Shown here piece after piece: positions 50,259-57,914 of a stretch of DNA of 64,000 nucleotides; within the stretch, counting starts at the first letter, position 1, and each line of letters starts with the position of its first letter. Made by a program: the position numbers and the translations under genes. The DNA is from Methanofollis sp. UBA420 (GTDB lineage: Archaea > Halobacteriota > Methanomicrobia > Methanomicrobiales > Methanofollaceae), in the NCBI RefSeq assembly GCF_002498315.1, contig NZ_DAGX01000005.1:420042-484041 (forward strand). The letters are read 5' to 3'. Below the pieces are notes generated by a model that was not told the origin of the DNA, ran no database searches, and saw only the letters and a list, made by a program, of their open reading frames with translations.

Positions 50259-51137
50259 TTACCCCTCGACGACCTTCACCAGGTTCTCCATCACGGCGTC
50301 GATCGCCTTCCAGGAAGGCGAGTCGGCGTGCCTGTTGATGAAGGGCCTGCCCTCGTCGCCAGCCTTCCGCATCTCGATGTCGATGGGGATGGCGCCGAGG
50401 AAGGGGACACCGAGCTCTTCAGCAGCCTTCTTGCCGCCGCCCTTGCCGAAGATGTCGATCTCCTTCCCGCAGTCGGGACAGATGAGCCCGCTCATGTTCT
50501 CGATGATGCCGAGGACCGGGAGTTCGAGTTTCTCGACGAACTTTGCGGCCTTCTTCGAGTCCATCGTCGAGACCTCCTGCGGGGTGGTGACGATGACGGC
50601 GCCGTCCACATTGGGGGCGAGCTGGATGATGGAGAGGGCCTCGTCGCCGGTGCCGGGCGGGAGGTCGACGACCAGGTAGTCGAGGGCGCCCCAGTTCACG
50701 TCCTCCAGGAACTGCTGGATCGCCGCCATCTTCATGGGCCCGCGCCAGATGACCGGGGTCTCGGCGTCAGGGAGGAGGAACTCCATCGAAACGACAGAGA
50801 GGTTGCCGGTGATCTGGATGGGCTCGATCTTGTTGCCCATGACGGCGAGGTGCTGTCCTTCGGCGCCGACCATCTTCGGCACGTTCGGGCCGTGGATGTC
50901 GAGGTCGAGGAGGCCGACGGTCTTTCCGTGGTTGGCGAGGGCGGAGGCAAGGTTGACGGAGACGGTCGTCTTGCCGACGCCGCCCTTGCCGGAGAGGACC
51001 AGGATCACGTGCTTGACGTCGATCTTCGCCTTGGGGGGGAGGCCCTTCTTCGACGAGTCGCACCCTTCCTGCTGGGCGCTCGGGCATGAGGAGCAGTTGC
51101 CGGAGCATCCTTCCTGCTGAACTTGGTTATCTGCCAT
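50259..51137 (-). CDS. mrp: Mrp/Nbp35-family iron-sulfur cluster carrier ATPase
   Basis: 292 residues. Cys-rich N-terminus (CSGNCSSCPSAQQEGC) as in Nbp35, then a deviant Walker A SGKGGVGKTT, switch LLDLDIHGPNVPKMVG, and VVDLPPGTGDEALSI. The dimer-bridging C-x-x-C pair CPDC (ENMSGLICPDCGKEI) is present. It assembles and transfers 4Fe-4S clusters, for which methanogens have a high demand. A TATA-like ACTTATAGA lies about 45 bases upstream and GGGAG precedes the ATG. Confidence 0.95.
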   Translation of the reverse strand: MADNQVQQEGCSGNCSSCPSAQQEGCDSSKKGLPPKAKIDVKHVILVLSGKGGVGKTTVSVNLASALANHGKTVGLLDLDIHGPNVPKMVGAEGQHLAVMGNKIEPIQITGNLSVVSMEFLLPDAETPVIWRGPMKMAAIQQFLEDVNWGALDYLVVDLPPGTGDEALSIIQLAPNVDGAVIVTTPQEVSTMDSKKAAKFVEKLELPVLGIIENMSGLICPDCGKEIDIFGKGGGKKAAEELGVPFLGAIPIDIEMRKAGDEGRPFINRHADSPSWKAIDAVMENLVKVVEG

Positions 51138-51326
51138 GATAATTATCTCCCAGATTGGTGTGCTCTTAACACTTCTATAAGTATCTGTGTGCCGGCCCGT
51201 TAAAGGCTTTAGATACCGGCAACAGGCCGTCAGGGAGAAACGGAGAAGAAAGGAGATGTCGCCGGCCGGAAAGATCGACAGGGTACATTTATCTGATCCC
51301 GGTGTCCCCTGAGGGGGTGTGAGACC

Positions 51327-53162
51327 ATGAAAGGATATGCCGACAGACTGCTGGAGGTCGACCTCTCGGCCGGGACGTGTACGCCGGTGCCGTACCCCGA
51401 CGACCTGAAGAGAGATTATCTCGGCTGCAGGGGCCTCGGGGTCAGGATCCTCTCCGACGGGATCGACGCCTCCACCGACCCGCTGGGCCCGGAGAACATC
51501 CTGGTCTTCGCCACCGGACCCCTGACGGGTACGGGCGTACCCCTGGGATCGCGCTTCGACGTGGTGACGCGCTCGCCCCTGAACGGGACGCTGACGAGCG
51601 CGAACTCGGGCGGGTTCTTCGGGAAGGAACTGAAGAGGGCCGGGTTCGACGCGGTCGTCGTCAGGGGGAAGGCAGAAAAGCCCGTCTATCTCTGGGTCCA
51701 CGACGGCGAGGCCGAGATCAGGGACGCCTCGGACCACTGGGGCCTGCGGGTCGGGGAGACGGTCCATGCGATCGAGGCCGAGACAGACGGCCCGAAGACC
51801 GAAGTGCTCTGCATCGGGCCTGCCGGGGAGAGGTTGAGCCTGATCTCCTCGATCATGAACGAGACCTACCGCTCGGCAGGAAGGGGCGGCGTCGGGGCGG
51901 TGATGGGGAGCAAGAACCTCAAGGCGGTCGCGGCCCGCGGCGAGGGAAAGATCGAGGTCGCCGACCCGCAGGCGCTCGACGAGGCAAAGGTCGAAGCCCG
52001 CAGGAAACTCAGGGAGAACCCGGTGACAGGGAAGGGCCTGCCCACCTACGGCACCGCTATTCTCGTCAACATCATCAACGAGCACCATATCCTGCCGACG
52101 AAGAACTTCCAGAGCGGGTACGACCCCGAGGCCTCCGCGGTCTCGGGCGAGGAACTCGCCGACCGGTACCTGAAGACGAAGAAGTGCTGCCACTCCTGCA
52201 TCGTCTGCTGCGGGAGGCGGACCGAGATCGACGGGGTCGAAGGGGACGGCCCGGAGTACGAGACCGTCTGGGCCTTCGGGCCGGACATCGGCTGCCACGA
52301 CCTCCCCATGACAATCCGGGCGAACAACCTCTGCAACGACCTCGGCCTCGACACCATCTCTGTCGGCGGCACGATCGCCGCGGCGATGGAGATGACGGAG
52401 AAGGGGTACTATGACGCGGGCATCAGGTTCGGAGAATGCGAGAAGGTCGTCCCCCTCATCGAGGCGATGGGCTATCGGCAGGGGGTGGGGGCCGACCTCG
52501 CCGATGGGAGTTATGCCTTCGCCGCCCGCCACGGCCACCCCGAACTCTCGATGTCGGTCAAGAAGCAGGAACTCCCGGCGTACGACCCGCGGGGCCTCCA
52601 GGGACACGGCCTTGCGTACGCCACCTCTGTCCGCGGCGGCGACCATGTCTATGCCTACCTGATCTCGCCCGAGGTGCTCGGCCTGCCCATGCAACTCGAC
52701 CCCTTCGCGGACGAGGGGAAGGCAGAGTGGACGAAGGCCTTCCAGGACCTCACCGCGGCGATCGACTCCTCGGGGATGTGCCTCTTCTCCTCCTTCGCCC
52801 TCGGGGCCGACGACTATGCCACCCTGGTCCGCGGGGTGACGGGCATGGCCGTGACAGCCGCGGACCTGATGCGGATCGGTGAACGGATCTGGAACCTCCA
52901 GCAGGTCTTCAACCTGGAGGCGGGGTACACGAAGGCCGACGACACCCTGCCTCCCCGTCTCCTCACCGAACCCCTCAAGGACGGGGCGCCGGCAGGGCGG
53001 GTCTGGGAGAGGGAGCCACTCCTCTCGGAGTATTACAGGCTGCGGGGCTGGGACGAGGAAGGTGTCCCGACGCCGGAAAAACTGAAAGAGCTCGGGATCA
53101 GCGTGTCTCCCTCTCTCCCCAGGAAAAAAGAAAGAACACCGCACTCCCTGCCAGCCCGATGA
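51327..53162 (+). CDS. aor: Aldehyde:ferredoxin oxidoreductase, tungsten-containing
   Basis: 611 residues, full length. Tungstopterin-binding N-terminal domain (GCRGLGVRIL, GSRFDVVTRSPLNG, GRGGVGAVMGSKNLKAV) and the 4Fe-4S ligands Cys288, Cys291, Cys295 and Cys485, which match the pattern C-x2-C-x3-C ... C of characterised AORs. The enzyme oxidises aldehydes to carboxylates with ferredoxin; exact substrate unknown (AOR, FOR and GOR types are not separable by eye). A TATA-like CATTTATC and GAGGGGGTG ribosome site support the start. The last 65 bases overlap the convergent MFS gene. Confidence 0.94.
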   Translation: MKGYADRLLEVDLSAGTCTPVPYPDDLKRDYLGCRGLGVRILSDGIDASTDPLGPENILVFATGPLTGTGVPLGSRFDVVTRSPLNGTLTSANSGGFFGKELKRAGFDAVVVRGKAEKPVYLWVHDGEAEIRDASDHWGLRVGETVHAIEAETDGPKTEVLCIGPAGERLSLISSIMNETYRSAGRGGVGAVMGSKNLKAVAARGEGKIEVADPQALDEAKVEARRKLRENPVTGKGLPTYGTAILVNIINEHHILPTKNFQSGYDPEASAVSGEELADRYLKTKKCCHSCIVCCGRRTEIDGVEGDGPEYETVWAFGPDIGCHDLPMTIRANNLCNDLGLDTISVGGTIAAAMEMTEKGYYDAGIRFGECEKVVPLIEAMGYRQGVGADLADGSYAFAARHGHPELSMSVKKQELPAYDPRGLQGHGLAYATSVRGGDHVYAYLISPEVLGLPMQLDPFADEGKAEWTKAFQDLTAAIDSSGMCLFSSFALGADDYATLVRGVTGMAVTAADLMRIGERIWNLQQVFNLEAGYTKADDTLPPRLLTEPLKDGAPAGRVWEREPLLSEYYRLRGWDEEGVPTPEKLKELGISVSPSLPRKKERTPHSLPAR

Positions 53163-54243
53163 GGCCGGCCGTCCAGAAGACGCCGACTGTCCCGAAGAGG
53201 TCGAGGGCGAGACCGGAGATGAGGGGGCTTGCGATCATGCCGGCGGAGAAGGCGGTGTTGAAGACGCCGAGGGACGCCCCCACGCCCCACTTCTTCCCCT
53301 GATCCACGGCCATGACCGCGGCCGCGGGCATGGAGAGGGCGGTGCCGAGGCTTGTCGCCGAGCAGGCGAGGAGAAGGGGGACGAAGGAGTCGGTGAAGGG
53401 GACGGCAAGGAGGGCGACCGACGAGACGAGGGAACCGGCAAGGACAAGGGGGGGCCGGGGCACCCGGTCGGCAAGGCGTCCGCTTGGCATCTGGAGAACG
53501 GCGATGACCAGGATGTGGACGAAGAGGAGGAGGCCGACCATCTCGGGGCCGATGCCGCGGGCATGGGCGAAGAGGGGGACGAAGGCAAGGATGCTCCCGC
53601 GGCCGAGGGCGTGGACCGCTCTGAAGACCAGGATGCCCGCCATCGGCCTGTCCGCGGCGATCGTCAGGAAGGGGTGCGTGAGGCCGGGCGCCGGCGGCCG
53701 CGGCCGTCCGGCGGGGAGGGCGACCGCGGCGATGCCGGCGACGGCGGCGAGGGCCGCCATCGTGTAGAAGGCCTCGGGGATGCCGGCGGCCTCGCTGATG
53801 ACGCCGCCGATGAACGGCCCTGTCGCCATGCCCAGGTAGATGGCGGTGTGGAAGACGCCCATCGCCTCCCCTTCCTTATCGTCGTCGGCAGACTCGGCGA
53901 TGCTCGCCATGGCGACAGTGATCACCACCGCGGCCGCGGCGCCGTGGAGGAACCTGACGACGAAGAGGGGGACGACGCCCGCGGCGAAGGGGTACAGGGC
54001 CGAGATCGCGGCAAAGGCGAGGAGGCCCGCGACCACGAACCACCGCCGCCCCTCACGGTCGGAGAGGGCGCCGGCATAGGGGGAGAAGATGCCGCGGGCG
54101 AGAGGGAAGGCCGCAAAAAGGAGGCCGAGGACGATGCCCGACGCCCCGAGGGCGCCGGCATAGTAGGGCATCAGGGGCGAGATCACCCCGAGACCGGCCA
54201 TCGCTACAAAGACGGCAAGGGAGGCGAGGACGATCCCCCGCAC
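53098..54243 (-). CDS. MFS transporter, 12-helix
   Basis: 381 residues, about 12 membrane helices. Motif A AGALSDREGRRWFVV between helices 2 and 3 and the repeated RLADRVPRPPLVL in the second half identify the Major Facilitator fold. Helix 1 is FVAMAGLGVISPLMPYYAGALG, typical of multidrug or sugar-efflux types. No evidence for the substrate. It starts with GTG 18 bases after trmO and ends antisense inside the aldehyde oxidoreductase gene. Confidence 0.88.
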   Translation of the reverse strand: MRGIVLASLAVFVAMAGLGVISPLMPYYAGALGASGIVLGLLFAAFPLARGIFSPYAGALSDREGRRWFVVAGLLAFAAISALYPFAAGVVPLFVVRFLHGAAAAVVITVAMASIAESADDDKEGEAMGVFHTAIYLGMATGPFIGGVISEAAGIPEAFYTMAALAAVAGIAAVALPAGRPRPPAPGLTHPFLTIAADRPMAGILVFRAVHALGRGSILAFVPLFAHARGIGPEMVGLLLFVHILVIAVLQMPSGRLADRVPRPPLVLAGSLVSSVALLAVPFTDSFVPLLLACSATSLGTALSMPAAAVMAVDQGKKWGVGASLGVFNTAFSAGMIASPLISGLALDLFGTVGVFWTAGLIGLAGSAVFFLFSWGERETR

Positions 54244-54261
54244 CCGGGAACAGTCGGTGGT

Positions 54262-54675
54262 TCAGACCGCCTCCCCGGAGACGGCGTCGATGGCGGGAGA
54301 ATAGGGTTTGATGTCCAGGAGCGGACTGCCGTCGAGGGCTTCGAGGCCGCGGACCCTGAGGGTCAGGCCCTCGACCGCGACGAGGTCGACGAGACAGAGG
54401 GCGATGGGGTTTGGCCTGTTCGGCGACCGGGTCGAGAAGACGCCGAGTTCCCGCTCTGTCCCCGGCGGCGTCGCCGTCAGGGCCGACCTGTCGGCGCGGT
54501 CGAGCCAGTACAGCACGATCAGGTGGCGGTGTTTCCCGATATCGGAAAGGGCCGGAGCATATGCAGGGAAGACCTCGATCTCGCTCACCACATCGGAGAG
54601 ACGCCCCTGCCGCGGGGCGTCGCCGGGCACTTTATACGGCGAACGGATCACCCCGATGGGCACGAGATCCATCAT
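54262..54675 (-). CDS. trmO: tRNA (N6-threonylcarbamoyl-A37) N6-methyltransferase
   Basis: 137 residues, single-domain TrmO (TsaA/YaeB). The family core is visible: IGVIRSPY at the N-terminus, HLIVLYWLDRAD, GVFSTRSPNRPNPIALCLVDL and SPLLDIKPYSPAID. Members methylate t6A37 of tRNA-Thr using S-adenosylmethionine. The start ATG 54675 overlaps the stop of the nuclease gene upstream (ATGA). Confidence 0.93.
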   Translation of the reverse strand: MMDLVPIGVIRSPYKVPGDAPRQGRLSDVVSEIEVFPAYAPALSDIGKHRHLIVLYWLDRADRSALTATPPGTERELGVFSTRSPNRPNPIALCLVDLVAVEGLTLRVRGLEALDGSPLLDIKPYSPAIDAVSGEAV

Positions 54676-55223
54676 TCCTCCTCCTCCAGCGCGAGGAGGC
54701 AGACCTCCCGGTGGCCGCACCCCCGGCACCGCGCCGGGGCATTGTGGTTCCGCCTGACCTGGGCGCCGTCCAGACACCGGCGCATCTCGGCCACGGTCGA
54801 GAGCACCTGCTCTCTCAGGTCGTCGGTGAACTCGATCCGGTGCTGTTTTCCCTCGCCGTAGACCAGGATGCCGTACGGCACGCGGACGCCGTAGTGCTCC
54901 TCCACGAGGAGGCAGTACGCGGCGAGCTGGAGAATATGGTTCCAGTACGGCTTTCTCGCCCGCCCGCTCTTCACCTCGACCGGGATATAGGCCCCGCTCA
55001 TCTCGTCCCGCAGCACGTAGTCCGGCCTCCCCGAGATCCGGTAGGTCTCGGAGAAGAAGGTCCCGGTCTCCTTGTCGAGGTCGGTGTACAGGAGTTCGCC
55101 CTCCGGGATCCCGAACTCCTCCCGCACAGGCTGAACAGAGTAGTGCCTCCTGATCGCAAAGATGAAAAAAGCAAGCGCACCAAGGAGGAGGAGGATCAAA
55201 ACCTCGCCCAGATAGATGTTCAC
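54672..55223 (-). CDS. Cas4/RecB-type nuclease, C-terminal half, membrane-anchored
   Basis: 183 residues from GTG 55223, which overlaps the upstream stop (GTGA) and has AGGTGG 5 bases ahead; GTG 55232 is an alternative. N-terminal membrane helix VLILLLLGALAFFIFAI, then the PD-(D/E)xK core: GRPDYVL (Asp68), VEVKSGR (Glu83, Lys85), and HILQLAAYCLL (motif with Gln99). Three of the four iron-sulfur cysteines of Cas4 follow at the end (RCRGCGHREVC: C166, C169, C175). The first Cys and the early His are not in this protein; they are in the adjacent gene. So it needs that partner to be complete. No CRISPR locus is in sight. Confidence 0.88.
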   Translation of the reverse strand: MNIYLGEVLILLLLGALAFFIFAIRRHYSVQPVREEFGIPEGELLYTDLDKETGTFFSETYRISGRPDYVLRDEMSGAYIPVEVKSGRARKPYWNHILQLAAYCLLVEEHYGVRVPYGILVYGEGKQHRIEFTDDLREQVLSTVAEMRRCLDGAQVRRNHNAPARCRGCGHREVCLLALEEEE

Positions 55224-55456
55224 TGCAACCACCTGAGGAGGATGATCAGGGCGAGGGCGAGCAGGGCGTACCCGAGGATGGTCAGGAGCCAGAACTCCCG
55301 CCGCGCTTTTTCAACGGCAAAGAGTTTTTTTCCGACCTCGGCGTGCTTCTGCATCCCCCGCTCGCTCGACGCGGAGGTCGTGCTCCTGCCGTTCCTGCCG
55401 AACTGCCAGGAGAGAGCGCAGTAGGTGAACTCGGCGATCTCGGCCGCGGAGATCAC
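55220..55456 (-). CDS. Cas4-like N-terminal half, membrane-anchored partner
   Basis: 78 residues from GTG 55456. The N-terminus ISAAEIAEFTYCALSWQF is the opening helix-Cys motif of Cas4 nucleases (Cys13, first ligand of the iron-sulfur cluster), and SSERGMQKHAEVGKKL carries the conserved catalytic His38. Instead of continuing into the nuclease, the chain ends in a membrane helix FWLLTILGYALLALALIILLRWL. Together with the next gene it supplies every conserved Cas4 residue, split between two chains with facing membrane helices. The overlap and a good ribosome site for the second gene argue that the split is real rather than a reading error. Confidence 0.82.
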   Translation of the reverse strand: MISAAEIAEFTYCALSWQFGRNGRSTTSASSERGMQKHAEVGKKLFAVEKARREFWLLTILGYALLALALIILLRWLQ

Positions 55457-55479
55457 CTGCGGGGCATCCCTGTCGCCCG

Positions 55480-55899
55480 TCAGGCACCCCTCCGGTCGAG
55501 TTCGTCGTTGCAGAGGCGGTCGGCCCGCCCGATAAAAGGGTTGGTCCGGCGGACGGAGACGAAACGCACCGACCTGAATCTGCCGGCCAGGGCGAGGACG
55601 CGGGCCTTCAGGTCCCTGAGGTGCTCCTTGTTCACCCGGTATTCGCCGGTCATCTGCCTGACCACGAGTTCGCTGTCAGAATAGACGGAGAGGTCGCCGT
55701 CCGTCCTCCCGGCCGCCGCTTCGAGGGCGTGGATGATGGCGAGGTACTCGGCGGTGTTGTTCGTCGTGACACCGGCATAGGCCGAGCCTTCGAGGACAAT
55801 GGCGCCGTCCGCGACGAGGAGGTAGGCATAGGCTGCATGGCCGGGGTTGCCCCGCGCCGCCCCATCCGTATAGATATCAAGCCCACCCTCGTCAGACAT
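55480..55899 (-). CDS. rnhA: Ribonuclease HI family protein
   Basis: 139 residues. DIYTDGAARGNPG (Asp12), NNTAEYLAIIHALE (Glu51), SVYSDSELVVRQM (Asp75) and GRADRLCNDEL (Asp127) give the complete DEDD set of RNase H type 1. It degrades RNA in RNA-DNA hybrids, in archaea beside RNase HII. First gene of a minus-strand run rnhA - cas4N - cas4C - trmO - MFS with gaps of 23 bases or less or overlaps. Confidence 0.93.
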   Translation of the reverse strand: MSDEGGLDIYTDGAARGNPGHAAYAYLLVADGAIVLEGSAYAGVTTNNTAEYLAIIHALEAAAGRTDGDLSVYSDSELVVRQMTGEYRVNKEHLRDLKARVLALAGRFRSVRFVSVRRTNPFIGRADRLCNDELDRRGA

Positions 55900-56004
55900 G
55901 GCTCTCCCAGTAGAATTGGAAGGGACGCTAAATATGGCTGATGGTTGCGGACAGGTCCGACCTCACCCCGCGGGATATATAGGAGGCGGGACAGAGGTCA
56001 GGTC

Positions 56005-56493
56005 ATGACAGGAGAGCGGAGTCTGCACAGGATCGGCGTCGACCTCGGCTTTGTCGAGTTTCCCGTCAGACACACCTGCGACGGCGCGGGCATCTCGCCG
56101 CGGCTCACGATCGCCGGTTTGTCGGCGCCGTCGGTCGCCCTGGTCGTGCACAACCCGTATGAACAGGGGTGTTCCTTCTCCCCCTGGCTCGCATGGAACA
56201 TCGAGCCCCTGCGCTACTCCGACGGGCGGGCGGTGGTCCCGGAGGGCGTCCCGCCGGAGAAGGTGGTGGAGGCGCCGGTCGGCATGGTCCAGGGGACGAA
56301 CAGTTATGGGCGGATCGGCTACCTGGGGCCGTGCCCGCCGCGGGGCGAGGCGCACAGGTATTATTTCCGGGTCTATGGCCTGGACACGCACCTCGACCTC
56401 GCGCCCGGTTCGGACCAGCACGCCCTCGTCGCCGCCATGCAGGGCCACGCCCTCGAATACGGCGAGACCTTCGCGATGTACAGGCGGCCCTGA
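56005..56493 (+). CDS. YbhB/YbcL (PEBP, Raf-kinase-inhibitor-like) family protein
   Basis: 162 residues. The PEBP ligand-site pattern is present: HTCDGAGISPRLTI, SVALVVHNPYEQGCSFSPWLAWNI, GRIGYLGPCPPRGEAHRYYFRVYGLD. Family members bind small anionic ligands; the physiological role in archaea is unknown. Start at 56005, with AGAGG 7 bases ahead; the longer frame is rejected. Monocistronic, convergent with the DUF2721 gene. Confidence 0.9.
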   Translation: MTGERSLHRIGVDLGFVEFPVRHTCDGAGISPRLTIAGLSAPSVALVVHNPYEQGCSFSPWLAWNIEPLRYSDGRAVVPEGVPPEKVVEAPVGMVQGTNSYGRIGYLGPCPPRGEAHRYYFRVYGLDTHLDLAPGSDQHALVAAMQGHALEYGETFAMYRRP

Positions 56494-56499
56494 GGGGGT

Positions 56500-56946
56500 T
56501 TATCCGTCCTTCATGTCGATGCAGATGATCTCGTAGCCCATCAGGGCTTCCTGCGCCGCGAAGAGGACGCCGGCGAGGACGAGCACCATCCCGACGAGGA
56601 AGGAGAGGATGGTGAGGAGGGAGAGGGCGGGCAGGCCCTGGACGTCGGAGAGGCCGATCATGAACGAGGTGACGACGAAGGCCGCCACGGCGGTGGAATA
56701 GCATATGATGGCATTCCTCTCACGGCGCGCCCGCACCCCCAGTTCGGCGAGTTGTGCGCAGACGTTCTGTCGGTGAACGGGATCCTCGTCGCCGCACCGG
56801 GAACTCTTTCTTTTCTCCTCGTCGAGGAGGCGTATCCTGTTGAAGACAAGGGAGTACTTGTTGTTCATCCCGAGAATGAGGAGGCCGCACGCCGAGATCA
56901 TGAGCCCCGGCGCAAGCATCGTCTGGATGATGTCTGCTGTTGTCAT
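56500..56946 (-). CDS. DUF2721 membrane protein
   Basis: 148 residues with three membrane helices: PGLMISACGLLILGMNNKYSLVFNRIR, then a basic cytoplasmic loop (EKRKSSRC...QLAELGVRARRERNA), AIICYSTAVAAFVVTSFMIGL and LLTILSFLVGMVLVLAGVLFAAQEAL. The NKYSLVFNRIRLL and ARRERNAI motifs are those of DUF2721, a family of unknown function. Its 3' end lies 6 bases from the convergent PEBP gene. Confidence 0.8.
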   Translation of the reverse strand: MTTADIIQTMLAPGLMISACGLLILGMNNKYSLVFNRIRLLDEEKRKSSRCGDEDPVHRQNVCAQLAELGVRARRERNAIICYSTAVAAFVVTSFMIGLSDVQGLPALSLLTILSFLVGMVLVLAGVLFAAQEALMGYEIICIDMKDG

Positions 56947-57423
56947 GTGATGCTCCGCACGTTGTCGTTGTGGCGTGCGGATCAGGGTTTCTCGTGCGGG
57001 GAAAAAAGGGCTCTGGAAGAGGGGGGAAGATAGGGATTTTCACGCTCGGGATAGACGGGGGATGGCAATCTCTTCCTCGGGATCTCTGCTCTGTCATCCC
57101 CGGACCAATCGCATGAGAGGGACGAACGATAGCACGTTCAAGAAAATCCTTGATTTTCACTGGAATCCCCTTTGAGCAATGTGCAGGAGGCAGTGGATCG
57201 ACGTGCTTGAGCCGGGGGGCTGCCGCCCCCCCGTCCCCCGCCATTAGGATAGGCAGGGGATGGCAATCTCCGTCTCGGATCTCTGCTCTGTCTTCCCTGG
57301 CCCTATCTTAGATCGGGGGTCTGGGGGCATCAGTCCCCCAGTCCAGAGTGTGGGGAAGGCGGTGGCTCCGCGCTCCCCTTCACAAGATCGTGCAGATACC
57401 CCCACCAAAAAAAAGATCGATCG
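56947..57423. repeat. Intergenic repeat array E (two core units)
   Basis: 477 bases without a gene. Core units at 57047-57107 and 57241-57313 share GGGGATGGCAATCTC (57058-57072 and 57256-57270) and GGATCTCTGCTCTGTC (57080-57095 and 57278-57293), the closest pair in the window. A hairpin GAAAATC-CTT-GATTTTC lies at 57142-57158, a GC stem CGGGGGGC/GCCCCCCCG at 57213-57233, and GGGGAAGGCGGTG at 57352-57364. Immediately upstream of it is the CBS gene's 3' end, and a run of A (about 57407-57415) on the plus strand could give its T-tract terminator. Confidence 0.75.
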
Positions 57424-57846
57424 TCAGATCACCGGCGTCCCCGCACGGATGACGGCGGCGATGCCCTCCATCTCGGCCGCAAGGAGGCGGATGATGTCGT
57501 CGACCGTGATGATGCCGGTGAGGGCGCCGTGCTCGTCCACGACAGGGACTCGCCTCACCCCTTTCTTCCGGATCGCTTCGAGCGCCTCGTACAGGCCGGT
57601 CGTCCCGGCCAGCACCAGAAGGTCGGCGGTCATCACCGTCCGTGCCGGAATTTTTTTCGGGTCCAGACCGTGCGCCGTGACCCTCACCGTGATGTCCCGG
57701 TCGGTGACGATGCCGACGGGCTTCTTGTTCTCCACGACGACGACGCTCCCCACATTCTGCTCGGCCATGATCGCGGCGACGTCGAAGACCGGCGTCTCCG
57801 GCGGGACGCTCACGACCGGCACCTGGCAACACTCCATCAATGTCAT
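57424..57846 (-). CDS. Two-CBS-domain protein
   Basis: 140 residues: two CBS modules and nothing else. Each ends in the typical nucleotide-binding pattern: KPVGIVTDRDITVRV in the first and GALTGIITVDDIIRLL in the second. Stand-alone CBS pairs bind adenine nucleotides or S-adenosylmethionine and regulate other proteins; the target here is unknown. Start ATG 57846 has AGGGGAGG just upstream. Divergent from the polynucleotide kinase gene with a 68-base gap. Confidence 0.9.
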   Translation of the reverse strand: MTLMECCQVPVVSVPPETPVFDVAAIMAEQNVGSVVVVENKKPVGIVTDRDITVRVTAHGLDPKKIPARTVMTADLLVLAGTTGLYEALEAIRKKGVRRVPVVDEHGALTGIITVDDIIRLLAAEMEGIAAVIRAGTPVI

Positions 57847-57914
57847 GTCTCCTCCCCTGTTTCTCCTCCAGAGGATAGAGGTATATTTTAAGATAGCCAT
57901 CCGATGGCGATCAG

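Noticed and set aside
51138..53144. Long upstream extension of the Mrp frame to 961 residues
   Set aside because: The extension is antisense to the aldehyde oxidoreductase gene; Mrp proteins start near the ATG at 51137, which has a ribosome site and promoter.
54672..55456. CRISPR-Cas locus suggested by the Cas4-like genes
   Set aside because: No direct-repeat array and no cas1, cas2 or effector gene; neighbours are rnhA and trmO, so this is a stand-alone Cas4-type nuclease.
54672..55456. Interpretation of the split nuclease as a single frameshifted gene
   Set aside because: Not excluded, but the second half has its own AGGTGG site and GTGA overlap, and both parts carry a membrane helix at the break, which a random frameshift would not create.
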